A DNA stretch of 64,000 bases from CAVQWH01 sp963718685 (GTDB lineage: Bacteria > Patescibacteriota > Saccharimonadia > Saccharimonadales > Saccharimonadaceae), in the NCBI GenBank assembly GCA_963718685.1, contig OY970356.1:496001-560000 (forward strand), written 5' to 3'. Numbering within the stretch: the stretch's first letter is position 1; every line of letters begins with the position of its first letter. Positions 43,429 through 51,691 of the stretch are shown here, in pieces. Below the pieces are notes generated by a model. That model was not told the origin of the DNA and did no database searches. It saw only the letters and a program-made list of their open reading frames with translations. Made by a program: the position numbers and the translations under genes.

Positions 43429-44468
43429 TGCGCTAGCCTCATTCTAGCAGCAGTTCTTCTAATTTTTGCAATTCTAGGATCTTTGGTATCAGTATTAAAT
43501 TCTCCCGCATTTTTCTTATCTAATAAAAAATCCAGGGCCTTCTGATTATATTTTCTAAGTTCACTGTTTTTATAGGGTTTAAAAATATGCATATATTCAT
43601 CTTTCTGCAATCCATAATAAATTGCTAAGGACCTACCATTATTTGCCTTAGACGAGGAGTTTCCTTTAAATCCAAGCTTCTCCGCTAGTAGGGCGGCATT
43701 GTATTTAAATTCAATTTCCGGATCGATTTTCCTTTCTATAATTGTACCAGCGCCTGTTATATCTCCGATGATCCTTAAAGTTGGCGATCCGTCTTTTTCT
43801 TCAAATTGTCCTTCTTTTATGAATTTTATTTTTTTCAATAGTTCTTCATCTATCACAACGCGCCCACTATTTCCCGATAACTCTCCAGTATTAACATTTA
43901 AAACCGCTGCATTTTCAACTCCAACCTTTGCCATTCTTTCAAGTTGGGCCAGCCAAAGCTGTTTCTCTTTTTCACGTTTATCATCAATCATTTTTAATAA
44001 CTGAGAAGAATTAATGCGTTCTGACCTTGCATTATTCCTGAAATAAATATCACCATCTTTAAGGCTTTGTCCGCTTTTTGTACAAACTATAGGTTTTTGG
44101 TCATGCTCATAAATGTAAATCCATCCGATCTTTGTTCTCTTATTTAATTCTAAGATTTCCATTTCAAACAAGGGAATGCTGGAAAAGTAAGATTTTAATG
44201 ATTCTGATATTATTTCTGGTGTAATCTTAGAGAAATTATTGGAACTTAATCCTATTATTTTATGAGGGCTATCTTGAACACCAAAAATTAATAAACCACC
44301 TTGGTTATTGGCAAACGCAACCATGGCTTTCATATAAGTTTCTTTATAATCGCCCCAGATGAAGCTCTGTTTAAAATCAAGCTTACTTGATTCTCTAGCT
44401 ATAACGTGTCCTCTTTTATTAGTTTTGAGCCTAGTTTTAACGAAGTCTCTAATTGCTTCTAAATTCAT
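43425..44468 (-). CDS. AlbA_2-domain (Schlafen-like) protein inside the restriction operon
   Basis: 347 residues. The AlbA_2 domain occupies about residues 20-150: ESSKLDFKQSFIWGDYKETYMKAMVAFANNQGGLLIFGVQD, ending with a REG-type DGDIYFRNNARSERI stretch. The C-terminal half is helical with polar segments, unrecognised. Related AlbA_2 proteins are frequent in type I restriction loci and other defence islands. It overlaps hsdR by 4 bases and the upstream gene by one base. Function here is inference: nucleic-acid sensing or cleavage. Confidence 0.8.
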   Translation of the reverse strand: MNLEAIRDFVKTRLKTNKRGHVIARESSKLDFKQSFIWGDYKETYMKAMVAFANNQGGLLIFGVQDSPHKIIGLSSNNFSKITPEIISESLKSYFSSIPLFEMEILELNKRTKIGWIYIYEHDQKPIVCTKSGQSLKDGDIYFRNNARSERINSSQLLKMIDDKREKEKQLWLAQLERMAKVGVENAAVLNVNTGELSGNSGRVVIDEELLKKIKFIKEGQFEEKDGSPTLRIIGDITGAGTIIERKIDPEIEFKYNAALLAEKLGFKGNSSSKANNGRSLAIYYGLQKDEYMHIFKPYKNSELRKYNQKALDFLLDKKNAGEFNTDTKDPRIAKIRRTAARMRLAQ

Positions 44469-45304
44469 TACTCATTCCTCAGTAACTGAAAAAGCATTAT
44501 TGTGTAATGCAAGACAAACCCGGCTTCTTCATGAGTGGGTGCTCGACCTGTACCAGTCTGGTGGTTTCCTCGTATTTTTGAAAAGTCTTTCATGATTTCA
44601 AGAAATTTGTCATTGTCATATAAAGTATCAGCCGGTAATGGATAGTCCTCAGGATTTGTTCGCATCTTTTGCAACAAAGTTCCGAGTTGGGTTCTGGTTT
44701 CATTTGGAAAATATTTATCCCTCAATAGACCAGCCAGAGCATCCGTGCAGCGAGTCACTGTTTTCTCATCGTCAGGTTCCATACCGTAGTGAGACTCCCA
44801 AGCTTCCGCCACCAAGTCGTTTGCATTCATTATTTCTTCTACCTGTTTTTTAACAATTGGAACAACTCTGTATATTAACTTCATTTTGGTTTGTTTCCAT
44901 TTTACTGCTCTATCCTCTGTTACCACATTCACCTTTTTAATTTCAACTTTATAAGCAGAGCTGGCTTCGCTTAGTATTTGTTCGAGCCTCTTACCTTCTT
45001 CTTCATCAGCGATTTTTTGTAATATATAAGATAAAACATTACGAGACACTTTATTGCTAGAAAATATAGTGTCAAAAAAATCGGTCTCATTAGGAGGCAA
45101 AGAGCTTCTCAATTGCCTACTTAGCGGCAAAAGAAAAGTGTCAAAAAAATATCCTCTTCCTATCACACCTTGGGCCATGTCATGTTTCTTCAGGACATTG
45201 AAAATCCAGTTCTTAACACTTGGCAGGAGATAGTTAGTAAAATCCTCAGTCAGTACAGACTTGTCAAACTCATATTCTTTGTCAAAAGGCTCGAAGTTGG
45301 TCAT
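44468..45304 (-). CDS. Abi/HEPN-like C-terminal protein inside the restriction operon
   Basis: 278 residues, soluble and helical. The C-terminus IRGNHQTGTGRAPTHEEAGFVLHYTIMLFQLL resembles the end of abortive-infection (Abi-C) proteins, where Arg and His in a helix-turn form a possible HEPN-type RNase site; here Arg and His are only two residues apart, so activity is doubtful. The rest is not recognised. It starts 4 bases before the hsdS stop. Confidence 0.55.
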   Translation of the reverse strand: MTNFEPFDKEYEFDKSVLTEDFTNYLLPSVKNWIFNVLKKHDMAQGVIGRGYFFDTFLLPLSRQLRSSLPPNETDFFDTIFSSNKVSRNVLSYILQKIADEEEGKRLEQILSEASSAYKVEIKKVNVVTEDRAVKWKQTKMKLIYRVVPIVKKQVEEIMNANDLVAEAWESHYGMEPDDEKTVTRCTDALAGLLRDKYFPNETRTQLGTLLQKMRTNPEDYPLPADTLYDNDKFLEIMKDFSKIRGNHQTGTGRAPTHEEAGFVLHYTIMLFQLLRNE

Positions 45305-46443
45305 ACTTTTATCTTTCCAGAGATTAGGCGTGGCAGTAGTGAATCTCGCAATTTAATCAAAGTTTGAATTTCCTGGTCATTATTGTGCATATGTACTCTT
45401 AGGGGCTTTACTTCATCGCCAAAATTATTAATTTTGCTAGTCGGTGGTAACTTAACGCCAAGTTCTTCAACAGCAGTTCTGCTTAACTCCGTTTGCCCCG
45501 TTGTGCCGCTTCCCATGTCTTCAAATACCGGTTCTAGGTAGCGCATCATTTCGCCAAAGAAATATTTGTTAATGGTTGGTCTTACAACCGTAACATGTGA
45601 ATCGAAAGTAGTATTTTCTGGCACTTCATCAACCTGGGCCACACGCCCTAACGTTCCTACGCCTGTAGAATTAATCAAAACGTCGCCATCGATCAACAAT
45701 TTTTCACTACCGAATGTTTTACTCTGTCTCCGTGCGTTAATTAGGCTTAGCCTCTTAGCCCGTATACAACGCTGGTTTACCACCAAAGTTTCGCCTCGTT
45801 CGTCGTACTTTGGAGATATGCCGCGGCTAATATAATCTGAGATTTTCTTGAGTGTTACAGTTTCCCAGCTTTTGGCTTCGGGATTGTCTATAAAATAATA
45901 CTTAAAAAGGGCTTGGCCGATTTTTTCTAAAGTCTCGTTCATTTGTCGATTCAATTCAATCTTTTCGTCAATTGACTCTAGTATTTTTACTGCATTGATC
46001 TGGTTAGATTCACCTGGCAGATCTACCTTTAGTTCCTTAATACTCTTCAAGCTGATTGTTTTTTGCGTAGAACCCGTAGTCTTAAACTTTATTTGTCTTT
46101 TTCCCTCTGGCGATACCAACCAGTAGTAAATATATCGACTGTTAACTTTCGGTAGAATAAAAACAGTATTTTGACCTAGGCAGAAATCTTCATCAAATCG
46201 TACATAAGAGGGTATACCTTCTGTACCAACACGAGAAAATACAATATCACCCTGTTTGGGTTTGTGCTTTTTGGAGAATTGTTTATACACTTCATGATCC
46301 ACACGGAAACAATTTGAGGTATCTAAATATCCTGACTTGATATCCGTTACCCGAACCATTGGAAACCCAGTCTCAGCATATTTTGGAGTCTGGTGCAGAC
46401 TATCGACAATTTCCGCAACATCACCAAGCAAAACCGTCTTCAT
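45301..46443 (-). CDS. hsdS: Type I restriction specificity subunit S
   Basis: 380 residues. Two target-recognition domains (about 1-150 and 195-345) each start with a variable region and end in conserved helices (NQINAVKILESIDEKIELNRQMNETLEKIGQALFKYYF and INNFGDEVKPLRVHMHNNDQEIQTLIKLRDSLLPRLISGKI). It chooses the DNA sequence for methylation and cutting. The domains are unlike each other, so the site should be bipartite and asymmetric. Confidence 0.93.
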   Translation of the reverse strand: MKTVLLGDVAEIVDSLHQTPKYAETGFPMVRVTDIKSGYLDTSNCFRVDHEVYKQFSKKHKPKQGDIVFSRVGTEGIPSYVRFDEDFCLGQNTVFILPKVNSRYIYYWLVSPEGKRQIKFKTTGSTQKTISLKSIKELKVDLPGESNQINAVKILESIDEKIELNRQMNETLEKIGQALFKYYFIDNPEAKSWETVTLKKISDYISRGISPKYDERGETLVVNQRCIRAKRLSLINARRQSKTFGSEKLLIDGDVLINSTGVGTLGRVAQVDEVPENTTFDSHVTVVRPTINKYFFGEMMRYLEPVFEDMGSGTTGQTELSRTAVEELGVKLPPTSKINNFGDEVKPLRVHMHNNDQEIQTLIKLRDSLLPRLISGKIKV

Positions 46444-46985
46444 TTTTTCTTATCCTTGCTTTGAGCACTATTGGGTTGACGTGATGATTTTGCACCCATA
46501 AGAAGTCCGAATTCTTTTGGTTTTATCGTTGTATCGTAATCATTAATTAAAGGTCGCATAAGTCTTATTGCTCCACTTCCTAGCCTACGATTTGATAGGC
46601 CAATATCTTTCCTCATTGCCCTGAACACATTAGTCATAAGAACCATCGTGTGAAAACCGTCGCTGTTGCCCTTGTATGAGTTCTGTAGCATATCGGCATA
46701 TGCGTTTATTACCTTCGGGGACGAATACAGAACTGCTTTCCGATGAAAATCTTTCATTTTTTTAACTATTTCTTTTTGCTGATTGGGCGTAACCTCGGTT
46801 TCTTGCTCTTGCAGATCGCTGAGGAACTTCAAAATAAAGTTTACATACTCTTGGTACATTTCGCGCTTAATTTGTGCGTTTTCTGAACTAAACTGAGCTT
46901 TTTTATCCAGAAAATACTTAATAAGATAACCGATTGCGCCGCTAGATATAATCCCTATTAGGGTCAGCCAATTTTCTGTAGTCAT
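46440..46985 (-). CDS. Single-helix membrane protein inside the restriction operon
   Basis: 181 residues: one N-terminal membrane helix (WLTLIGIISSGAIGYLIKYFL) followed by a cytoplasmic helical domain and a polar tail (SSRQPNSAQSKDKKK). No family recognised. It overlaps both the HEPN gene upstream and hsdS downstream by 4 bases, so its product is made together with them. A membrane effector or anchor is possible. Confidence 0.65.
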   Translation of the reverse strand: MTTENWLTLIGIISSGAIGYLIKYFLDKKAQFSSENAQIKREMYQEYVNFILKFLSDLQEQETEVTPNQQKEIVKKMKDFHRKAVLYSSPKVINAYADMLQNSYKGNSDGFHTMVLMTNVFRAMRKDIGLSNRRLGSGAIRLMRPLINDYDTTIKPKEFGLLMGAKSSRQPNSAQSKDKKK

Positions 46986-47467
46986 TTTTTTTGTTCCTTT
47001 GTTGGGAATTGGTTGAAATATGGTCCCCGTAAATCTGCGGCTCGTTCTAGCTCTGCATTTATTTTTATTTGCAATTCAGCATGTTTTTTAGCTTGCTCTT
47101 CAACGTCAAAAAAATCACCGGAGTATAAGATACCCTTATCCGCTATATGTGTGCCGTGTGCAAAAATGTTGCGGATTTTAAGCCAATTACTGAACAGTGT
47201 TCTATTGAGCTTACCGCTATTCCCATGCATTCGTTCGTATATTTTTGCTAAAATATTGATTTTTGTATCCAACGAGATTCCCCTATCATTCATTACGTCA
47301 AACATGAACGCCAAATATGTGGCTTGATAATTTGCCTTTGGACATCGAGTATAGAACTCGGTTATGTAAGCGTTTATCATGCTCTCTATAGATGTCGCCT
47401 GAGCGATCACTCTTCCTATTAGTCCTAGCTCTAGAGTAAGCTTGTCTGTACAATTATCAGAACTCAT
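46982..47467 (-). CDS. HEPN-like protein inside the restriction operon
   Basis: 161 residues, all helical. The motif R99-NIFA-H104 (Rx4H) in WLKIRNIFAHGTH is the RNase signature of HEPN domains. HEPN proteins are common RNase effectors or toxins in bacterial defence. No MNT-type antitoxin is adjacent. Its start lies 11 bases inside hsdM and its end overlaps the membrane-protein gene by 4 bases. Confidence 0.7.
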   Translation of the reverse strand: MSSDNCTDKLTLELGLIGRVIAQATSIESMINAYITEFYTRCPKANYQATYLAFMFDVMNDRGISLDTKINILAKIYERMHGNSGKLNRTLFSNWLKIRNIFAHGTHIADKGILYSGDFFDVEEQAKKHAELQIKINAELERAADLRGPYFNQFPTKEQKK

Positions 47468-48950
47468 AACCGATCTTCTTTAAATTATCTTTAATTTGCT
47501 TTTCTAATTTGTCAGATTCTGCGAATTGTCCTTTTAACTCAGTTGTTAACTTTTGCATCTTTTCTTCAAACGCTTCGTCGTCTTCTTCTATTTCTTCAGC
47601 ACCAACATAACGTCCAGGAATCAAGACATAATCATGTTCTTTGATCTCGTCCAGGGTTGTTTCTTTGCAGAAACCGGCAACGTCTTCGTACTTATTATTC
47701 TGCTGCTTCCATTCGTGATAAATGCCGGCTATTTTGGCAATGTCACCGTCGTTAAACTCACGATTACGCCGATTAACCATATGCCCTGTATTGCGCGCGT
47801 CTATAAATAAGGTTTTGCCACTGCGGTTTTTACGGTCGCGCGAAATAAACCACAGACACGCTGGGATTCCAGTGTTAAAGAATAGCTGGCTTGGCATGGT
47901 AACAATACAATCAACTAAATCTGCCTCTATAATACTTTTACGAATCTCGCCCTCGCCGGAACTTTGCGAACTCATAGAGCCATTTGCCAAGACAAAGCCA
48001 GCCGTACCTGTTGGGCTAAGATGATGTATAAAATGCTGAACCCAAGCAAAGTTAGCATTGCCTTTTGGCGGAGTGCCAAACTTCCATCGCACATCATTTG
48101 CCAAAAGCTCACCGCTCCAGTCGCTGTCGTTAAATGGCGGATTGGCTAATACGAAGTCGGCTTTGAGGTCTTTTAGCTGGTCGTTATGGAGCGTGTCGCC
48201 ATATTTGATATCTGCGTCTATGCCACGAAGGGCCATGTTCATGACAGCTAGCTTCCAGGTGGTTTGGTTACTTTCCTGACCGTAAATTGCAATATCCCCT
48301 AGTCGGCCGGAATGCTCTTCTATAAATTTTTCACTTTGAACGAACATTCCCCCACTGCCACAGCATGGGTCATAAATCCGGCCTTTATATGGCTCTAGCA
48401 TCTCGACAAGCAAGCGAACGATGCTGCGTGGAGTATAGAACTGCCCGCCACGCTTGCCTTCTGCATCGGCAAACATGCCGATGAAGTATTCATAAATCCG
48501 GCCTAGTAAATCTTTTTCTTTATGGCCGCTGCCATTTAGCTGTATATTACTGAAAATATCAATTAGCTCACCTAAGCGGCGTTTATCTAGAGCTTCCCGC
48601 CCATAGTTTTTTGGCAAGACTCCTTTAAGCTTCGGGTTTTCTCGCTCAATGGCGTCCATGGCATCATCAATAATTGTGCCGATTTCTGGCTGCTTGGCGT
48701 TATCGCGCAAGTACCACCAGCGAGCTTCTTTAGGAACCCAAAATATATTTTCTGAAGCATATTCGTCTTTGTCTTCAGGGTCAACATATTCTTGGCTTTT
48801 AAGTTCTGCATATTTTTCTTCAAAGGCGTCAGATATGTATTTGAGGAAAATTAATCCAAGTACTACATGCTTATACTCTGCAGCGTCCATATTATTTCGC
48901 AGCTTATCAGCAGATTGCCAGAGTTTTTGCTGTATTTCTTGAATATCCAA
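47457..48950 (-). CDS. hsdM: Type I restriction modification methylase subunit M
   Basis: 497 residues. A helical N-terminal domain precedes the N6-adenine methylase core, with SAM motif IYDPCCGSGGMFVQSEKFIEEH and catalytic NPPFND. It methylates adenine in the HsdS-chosen site. The start is TTG (GAGGTAAGTTTTG), with a Shine-Dalgarno. It is first gene of the operon hsdM-HEPN-TM-hsdS-Abi-AlbA_2-hsdR. Confidence 0.96.
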   Translation of the reverse strand: MDIQEIQQKLWQSADKLRNNMDAAEYKHVVLGLIFLKYISDAFEEKYAELKSQEYVDPEDKDEYASENIFWVPKEARWWYLRDNAKQPEIGTIIDDAMDAIERENPKLKGVLPKNYGREALDKRRLGELIDIFSNIQLNGSGHKEKDLLGRIYEYFIGMFADAEGKRGGQFYTPRSIVRLLVEMLEPYKGRIYDPCCGSGGMFVQSEKFIEEHSGRLGDIAIYGQESNQTTWKLAVMNMALRGIDADIKYGDTLHNDQLKDLKADFVLANPPFNDSDWSGELLANDVRWKFGTPPKGNANFAWVQHFIHHLSPTGTAGFVLANGSMSSQSSGEGEIRKSIIEADLVDCIVTMPSQLFFNTGIPACLWFISRDRKNRSGKTLFIDARNTGHMVNRRNREFNDGDIAKIAGIYHEWKQQNNKYEDVAGFCKETTLDEIKEHDYVLIPGRYVGAEEIEEDDEAFEEKMQKLTTELKGQFAESDKLEKQIKDNLKKIGYEF

Positions 48951-48968
48951 AACTTACCTCTTAATCTC

Positions 48969-49007
48969 TTAGAGCTTCGTGCTCTAAATTTGTGCTCATT
49001 ATAGCAC
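48969..49007 (-). promoter_or_regulatory. hsdM promoter region with two inverted repeats
   Basis: The -10 TATAAT (48998-49003) sits inside the palindrome GTGCT-N6-AGCAC (48992-49007). A second inverted repeat TTAGAGC-N5-GCTCTAA (48969-48987) lies in the leader, and GAGCAC appears in both. Together they suggest control of the operon by a dimeric repressor or a leader hairpin. Confidence 0.55.
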
Positions 49008-49048
49008 TTTTATCTCTGTTTTTAAACTAAATTCAAAGGATATTACTT

Positions 49049-49145
49049 CGAGAAAGTATTAAAAATATTAAAACTAGCGCGCCAAGCAATCGGCGGAAAT
49101 AGTTGGTGCCCCGCTAAAGAGCAGATTGACATAAGCGTTAACGGT
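49049..49145 (-). pseudogene. Decayed partial copy of the membrane-protein gene at 50139
   Basis: The minus strand encodes GTNYFRRLLGALVLIFLILSRS, nearly the C-terminus of the gene at 50139 (GTNYFRRALGALVLIFIILSRS), with one extra base before it that breaks the frame. Nucleotide identity is high over about 75 bases. The rest of the gene is missing. Confidence 0.65.
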
Positions 49146-49167
49146 ATGATATGCTTAAAGTACAAAT

Positions 49168-49234
49168 GAAACTGGTTCCGAACTGTCACCGTATGGTGTG
49201 CGTGCCTAGGACAACTAGGATAGGAGCCAGTTTC
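49168..49234. repeat. Three-way-junction inverted repeat, possible structured RNA
   Basis: A 12-bp closing stem (GAAACTGGTTCC/GGAGCCAGTTTC, one G-T pair) encloses two small hairpins: CACC-GTAT-GGTG and CCTAG-GACAA-CTAGG. It lies just after the stop of the DUF3800 gene and could be its 3' structure, a terminator lacking a T-run, or a small RNA. Confidence 0.5.
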
Positions 49235-49256
49235 GACTTTACATAGAATAATCATT

Positions 49257-49892
49257 TTACTTAAACTCCCAGACATCTTCTATTCTTTTCTTGATAATCT
49301 TTATATAGCGTTTTGAATCTGTCTTATCCTTCTGGTAGGAACGATGTATGGATCCTGCTACTAAGTCTGCGAGTTGAATCAGGTTGTTTGTGTGTGAGTC
49401 AACAAATCTGACTTTGGCAATTTTTTTCGACCTAGAATTGATCATGCGCCTGAAGTAAGTGACGGCGCTTTTTTTATACTCTCTACCTGAATGCCCGTCT
49501 AGCCGAACATCGGCTTTGTTTAGACTATCTGTTTTTGCCAAAACTTCTTTAATTGCATAGTTGTAAAAAGAATCTTGCTTGTTTCTTAACTCTTGGCTGC
49601 GAATTACAGATTTATTTATGCAAATAGCGCGCACCCTGAAGTTCTTTGAGCCGAGTCTTTTGAGAAGTTCTGCAGTGATATCTTTTTTAGTTTTATTAAA
49701 CTTAAATTCTCTATTGTCCGACCACTTTAACTCCCTGCGATATTTTTTCATTACCAAAGCCGTTTCTTCGGCGTCGAGATTGTCGTCAAAAATTACGCAA
49801 GCTATTACAAAGTGACTGCTAGAACCCTTACCTAGCTTAAAACCTGGATCGCCAGAGTCATCTATAAAAACTAGTTGTTTTGTTTTCGCCAT
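49257..49892 (-). CDS. DUF3800 family protein
   Basis: 211 residues. Diagnostic stretches are QLVFIDDSGDPGF at the N-terminus, VRLDGHSGREYKKS in the middle and RFVDSHTNNLIQLADLVAGSIHRSYQKDK near the end. The Asp residues are arranged as in RNase H-like folds. Members often occur in mobile and defence regions but the activity is not firmly known to me. It is flanked by the intact and broken copies of one membrane-protein gene. Confidence 0.82.
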   Translation of the reverse strand: MAKTKQLVFIDDSGDPGFKLGKGSSSHFVIACVIFDDNLDAEETALVMKKYRRELKWSDNREFKFNKTKKDITAELLKRLGSKNFRVRAICINKSVIRSQELRNKQDSFYNYAIKEVLAKTDSLNKADVRLDGHSGREYKKSAVTYFRRMINSRSKKIAKVRFVDSHTNNLIQLADLVAGSIHRSYQKDKTDSKRYIKIIKKRIEDVWEFK

Positions 49893-49908
49893 AACTAAAA
49901 CAGCAGGT

Positions 49909-50103
49909 CTATGCCGAGCTCCTTTTGTTAGATTTTGTGCTGCTAGTTGTGTCGACTTTTGAGGTCTTTTTTGTTAATCTAGACTTATCACCATTGTCGG
50001 ATAGGCCTAAGGTTTCGACCGAACGCCGATGCCGACTTTTTTGATATTTCAGAGAAGTTTCTAGCCTCTCTTTCTTCCGATCTTCTGACACACTAACTCC
50101 CAA
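49909..50103 (-). CDS. Possible small basic protein upstream of DUF3800
   Basis: 64 residues, TTG start, entirely hydrophilic and rich in Lys, Arg, Ser and Thr (for example SEDRKKERLETSLKYQKSRHRR). It ends 16 bases before the DUF3800 start. No family recognised and the composition could also be chance, so it is listed with low confidence. Confidence 0.3.
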   Translation of the reverse strand: MGVSVSEDRKKERLETSLKYQKSRHRRSVETLGLSDNGDKSRLTKKTSKVDTTSSTKSNKRSSA

Positions 50104-50138
50104 TATTACTGCTACTATTCTACCCTTGAATCAAGTTT

Positions 50139-50438
50139 TTATAAAATACCGCTCCGAGAAAGTATTATGAATATTAAAACTAACGCGCCAAGCGCTCGGC
50201 GAAAATAGTTGGTGCCGCTGAAAAGCTCTAGCCAAGCCCAAGTGGCAAGTGCGACAAAAGCAATGAGGTCAAACAGCAAGTGCGCTATGGGGATATGGAG
50301 TGGAACTTTTATAAGCACCGTGGCCACAAACCAAACAATAATCGGCAAGTTGGGCCGCTGGAAAATGGCAAAATTGCCAGAGCTGTCTTTAAAGCATCTA
50401 TCGAAAAAAGTGGGCTGGGGTTTACTGCTCTTGCGCAT
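50139..50438 (-). CDS. Small membrane protein, three helices
   Basis: 99 residues with hydrophobic segments at about 33-48, 52-72 and 82-96, and a polar N-terminus (MRKSSKPQPTFFDR). A Shine-Dalgarno-like AAGTAGAG precedes the ATG, 27 bases after the Fic stop. Family unknown. A broken copy of its C-terminal third is at 49049. Confidence 0.6.
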   Translation of the reverse strand: MRKSSKPQPTFFDRCFKDSSGNFAIFQRPNLPIIVWFVATVLIKVPLHIPIAHLLFDLIAFVALATWAWLELFSGTNYFRRALGALVLIFIILSRSGIL

Positions 50439-50465
50439 GCTCTACTTTCTTGTTTTTCTTCATAA

Positions 50466-51614
50466 TTAACTTTCTTCCTCACTAAATAGTTCAACGTAAT
50501 CACGATAAATGTATTTTTGACCGTATGTATCAGTGTCTTTAGTAGGAAAAAGTATTCCCATACCTTTGAGTCTTTCGATAACCCTATAAGCACCTGGGCG
50601 AGTATAGCCTGTCCATTTCACAATATCAGCAATACCTACCGTTGGTAAGCGATAAAGATTGCGAAGAACCTCAAGTGTTGTGGGGGCTGAAGCTCGACCG
50701 AGTTTTTGGACTTTACGCATATCGCGTTCGCGAACTTCGGTTATTTTCTGACATGTGACAATAGCTGACTGTGCTGTTTCTATAATCCCATCCATAAAGA
50801 AATCGAGCCATTCGCTGATACGCCCTTCTTCTGAATGATAGCCATTAAGTCTATCGTAGTAGGTGTCTTGATGTTTTTTAAAATATGACGACAAATAAAG
50901 CACCGGCATTTCTAATAGTTTTTCATGCCACAGAAACATAGTAACCAATATGCGTCCAGTGCGGCCATTGCCGTCAGCAAATGGATGGATTGTTTCAAAT
51001 TGAGCATGTAAAAGACCAGCCTTTATAAGTGGCAGGTAGTCATCATCGGCATGAATAAACTTTTCAAGATTACTAAGAGCGTCTTTCATATCGTGAACCG
51101 GAGGCGGCACAAACCTAGCATTGTCGGGACGTGTACCACCAATCCAATTTTGGCTAGTACGAAACTCGCCTGGAAATGGGTTGTGTGTAGTACGAGCGCC
51201 TGTCATTAGTTTTTGATGTAGTTCTCGTATAAAACGAAGTGAAAATGGAAATTCTTTTGCTCGCTTAAGTCCATAATTCAATGCATCAATGTAATGTAAA
51301 ATGTCATCAACATCAGCTGGAAGATCTGTGCTACGTTCAACATTTACCGCCTCAATAGCATCCATCATCGTTGCCTTTGTCCCTTCAATCTGGCTTGACG
51401 ACGATGCATCTTTGCGGACAAACATTTCAAGAAAATAATCCTTATCTGGCAAAAGTTCAGTTATACCGTCTAGTTTTCCGATAAGCCGCACTGCTTCAGT
51501 ATGTTTTTGCGACAAGGAACGATTAGTCACAATTCCCTCAACTGGTGGAAACACACTAGGAACAAAGGCCTTAAAGCCTGTAGGTTGTTGAATATATTTT
51601 CCTATAATACTCAT
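50466..51614 (-). CDS. Fic-domain protein (AMPylase type) with C-terminal winged helix
   Basis: 382 residues from MSIIGKYIQQPTGF. The Fic motif HPFADGNGRTGR is near residue 205. An N-terminal SSSSQIEGT matches the inhibitory (S/T)xxxE motif of class II Fic proteins, so activity should be self-restrained. The C-terminal region (LEVLRNLYRLPTVGIADIVKWTGYTRPGAYRVIERLKGMGIL) is a winged helix-turn-helix. The longer start at 51659 would lie within the operator. Two palindromes upstream suggest autoregulation. Confidence 0.9.
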   Translation of the reverse strand: MSIIGKYIQQPTGFKAFVPSVFPPVEGIVTNRSLSQKHTEAVRLIGKLDGITELLPDKDYFLEMFVRKDASSSSQIEGTKATMMDAIEAVNVERSTDLPADVDDILHYIDALNYGLKRAKEFPFSLRFIRELHQKLMTGARTTHNPFPGEFRTSQNWIGGTRPDNARFVPPPVHDMKDALSNLEKFIHADDDYLPLIKAGLLHAQFETIHPFADGNGRTGRILVTMFLWHEKLLEMPVLYLSSYFKKHQDTYYDRLNGYHSEEGRISEWLDFFMDGIIETAQSAIVTCQKITEVRERDMRKVQKLGRASAPTTLEVLRNLYRLPTVGIADIVKWTGYTRPGAYRVIERLKGMGILFPTKDTDTYGQKYIYRDYVELFSEEES

Positions 51615-51622
51615 AGCAATTT

Positions 51623-51649
51623 GTTTACATCTTTGGTTCCAATGTAAAC
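51623..51649. promoter_or_regulatory. Proximal Fic operator
   Basis: Inverted repeat GTTTACAT-N11-ATGTAAAC with perfect 8-bp arms, 9 bases before the Fic start codon. Confidence 0.7.
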
Positions 51650-51664
51650 AGAATAGCACATTTA

Positions 51665-51691
51665 GTTTATATCTACAATAGTAATGTAAAC
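51665..51691. promoter_or_regulatory. Distal Fic operator
   Basis: The same inverted repeat with one change, GTTTATAT-N11-ATGTAAAC. Centre-to-centre distance from the proximal copy is 42 bp, four helical turns. It covers the -10 and much of the spacer of the Fic promoter. Confidence 0.7.

Noticed and set aside
49168..49234. Integron attC site
   Set aside because: The folded repeat lacks the paired RYYYAAC and GTTRRRY core sites, and no integrase gene is nearby.
49043..49276. 77-codon open frame on the minus strand
   Set aside because: It runs through the three-way-junction repeat and reads the decayed gene remnant in the wrong frame; no Shine-Dalgarno or protein-like composition.
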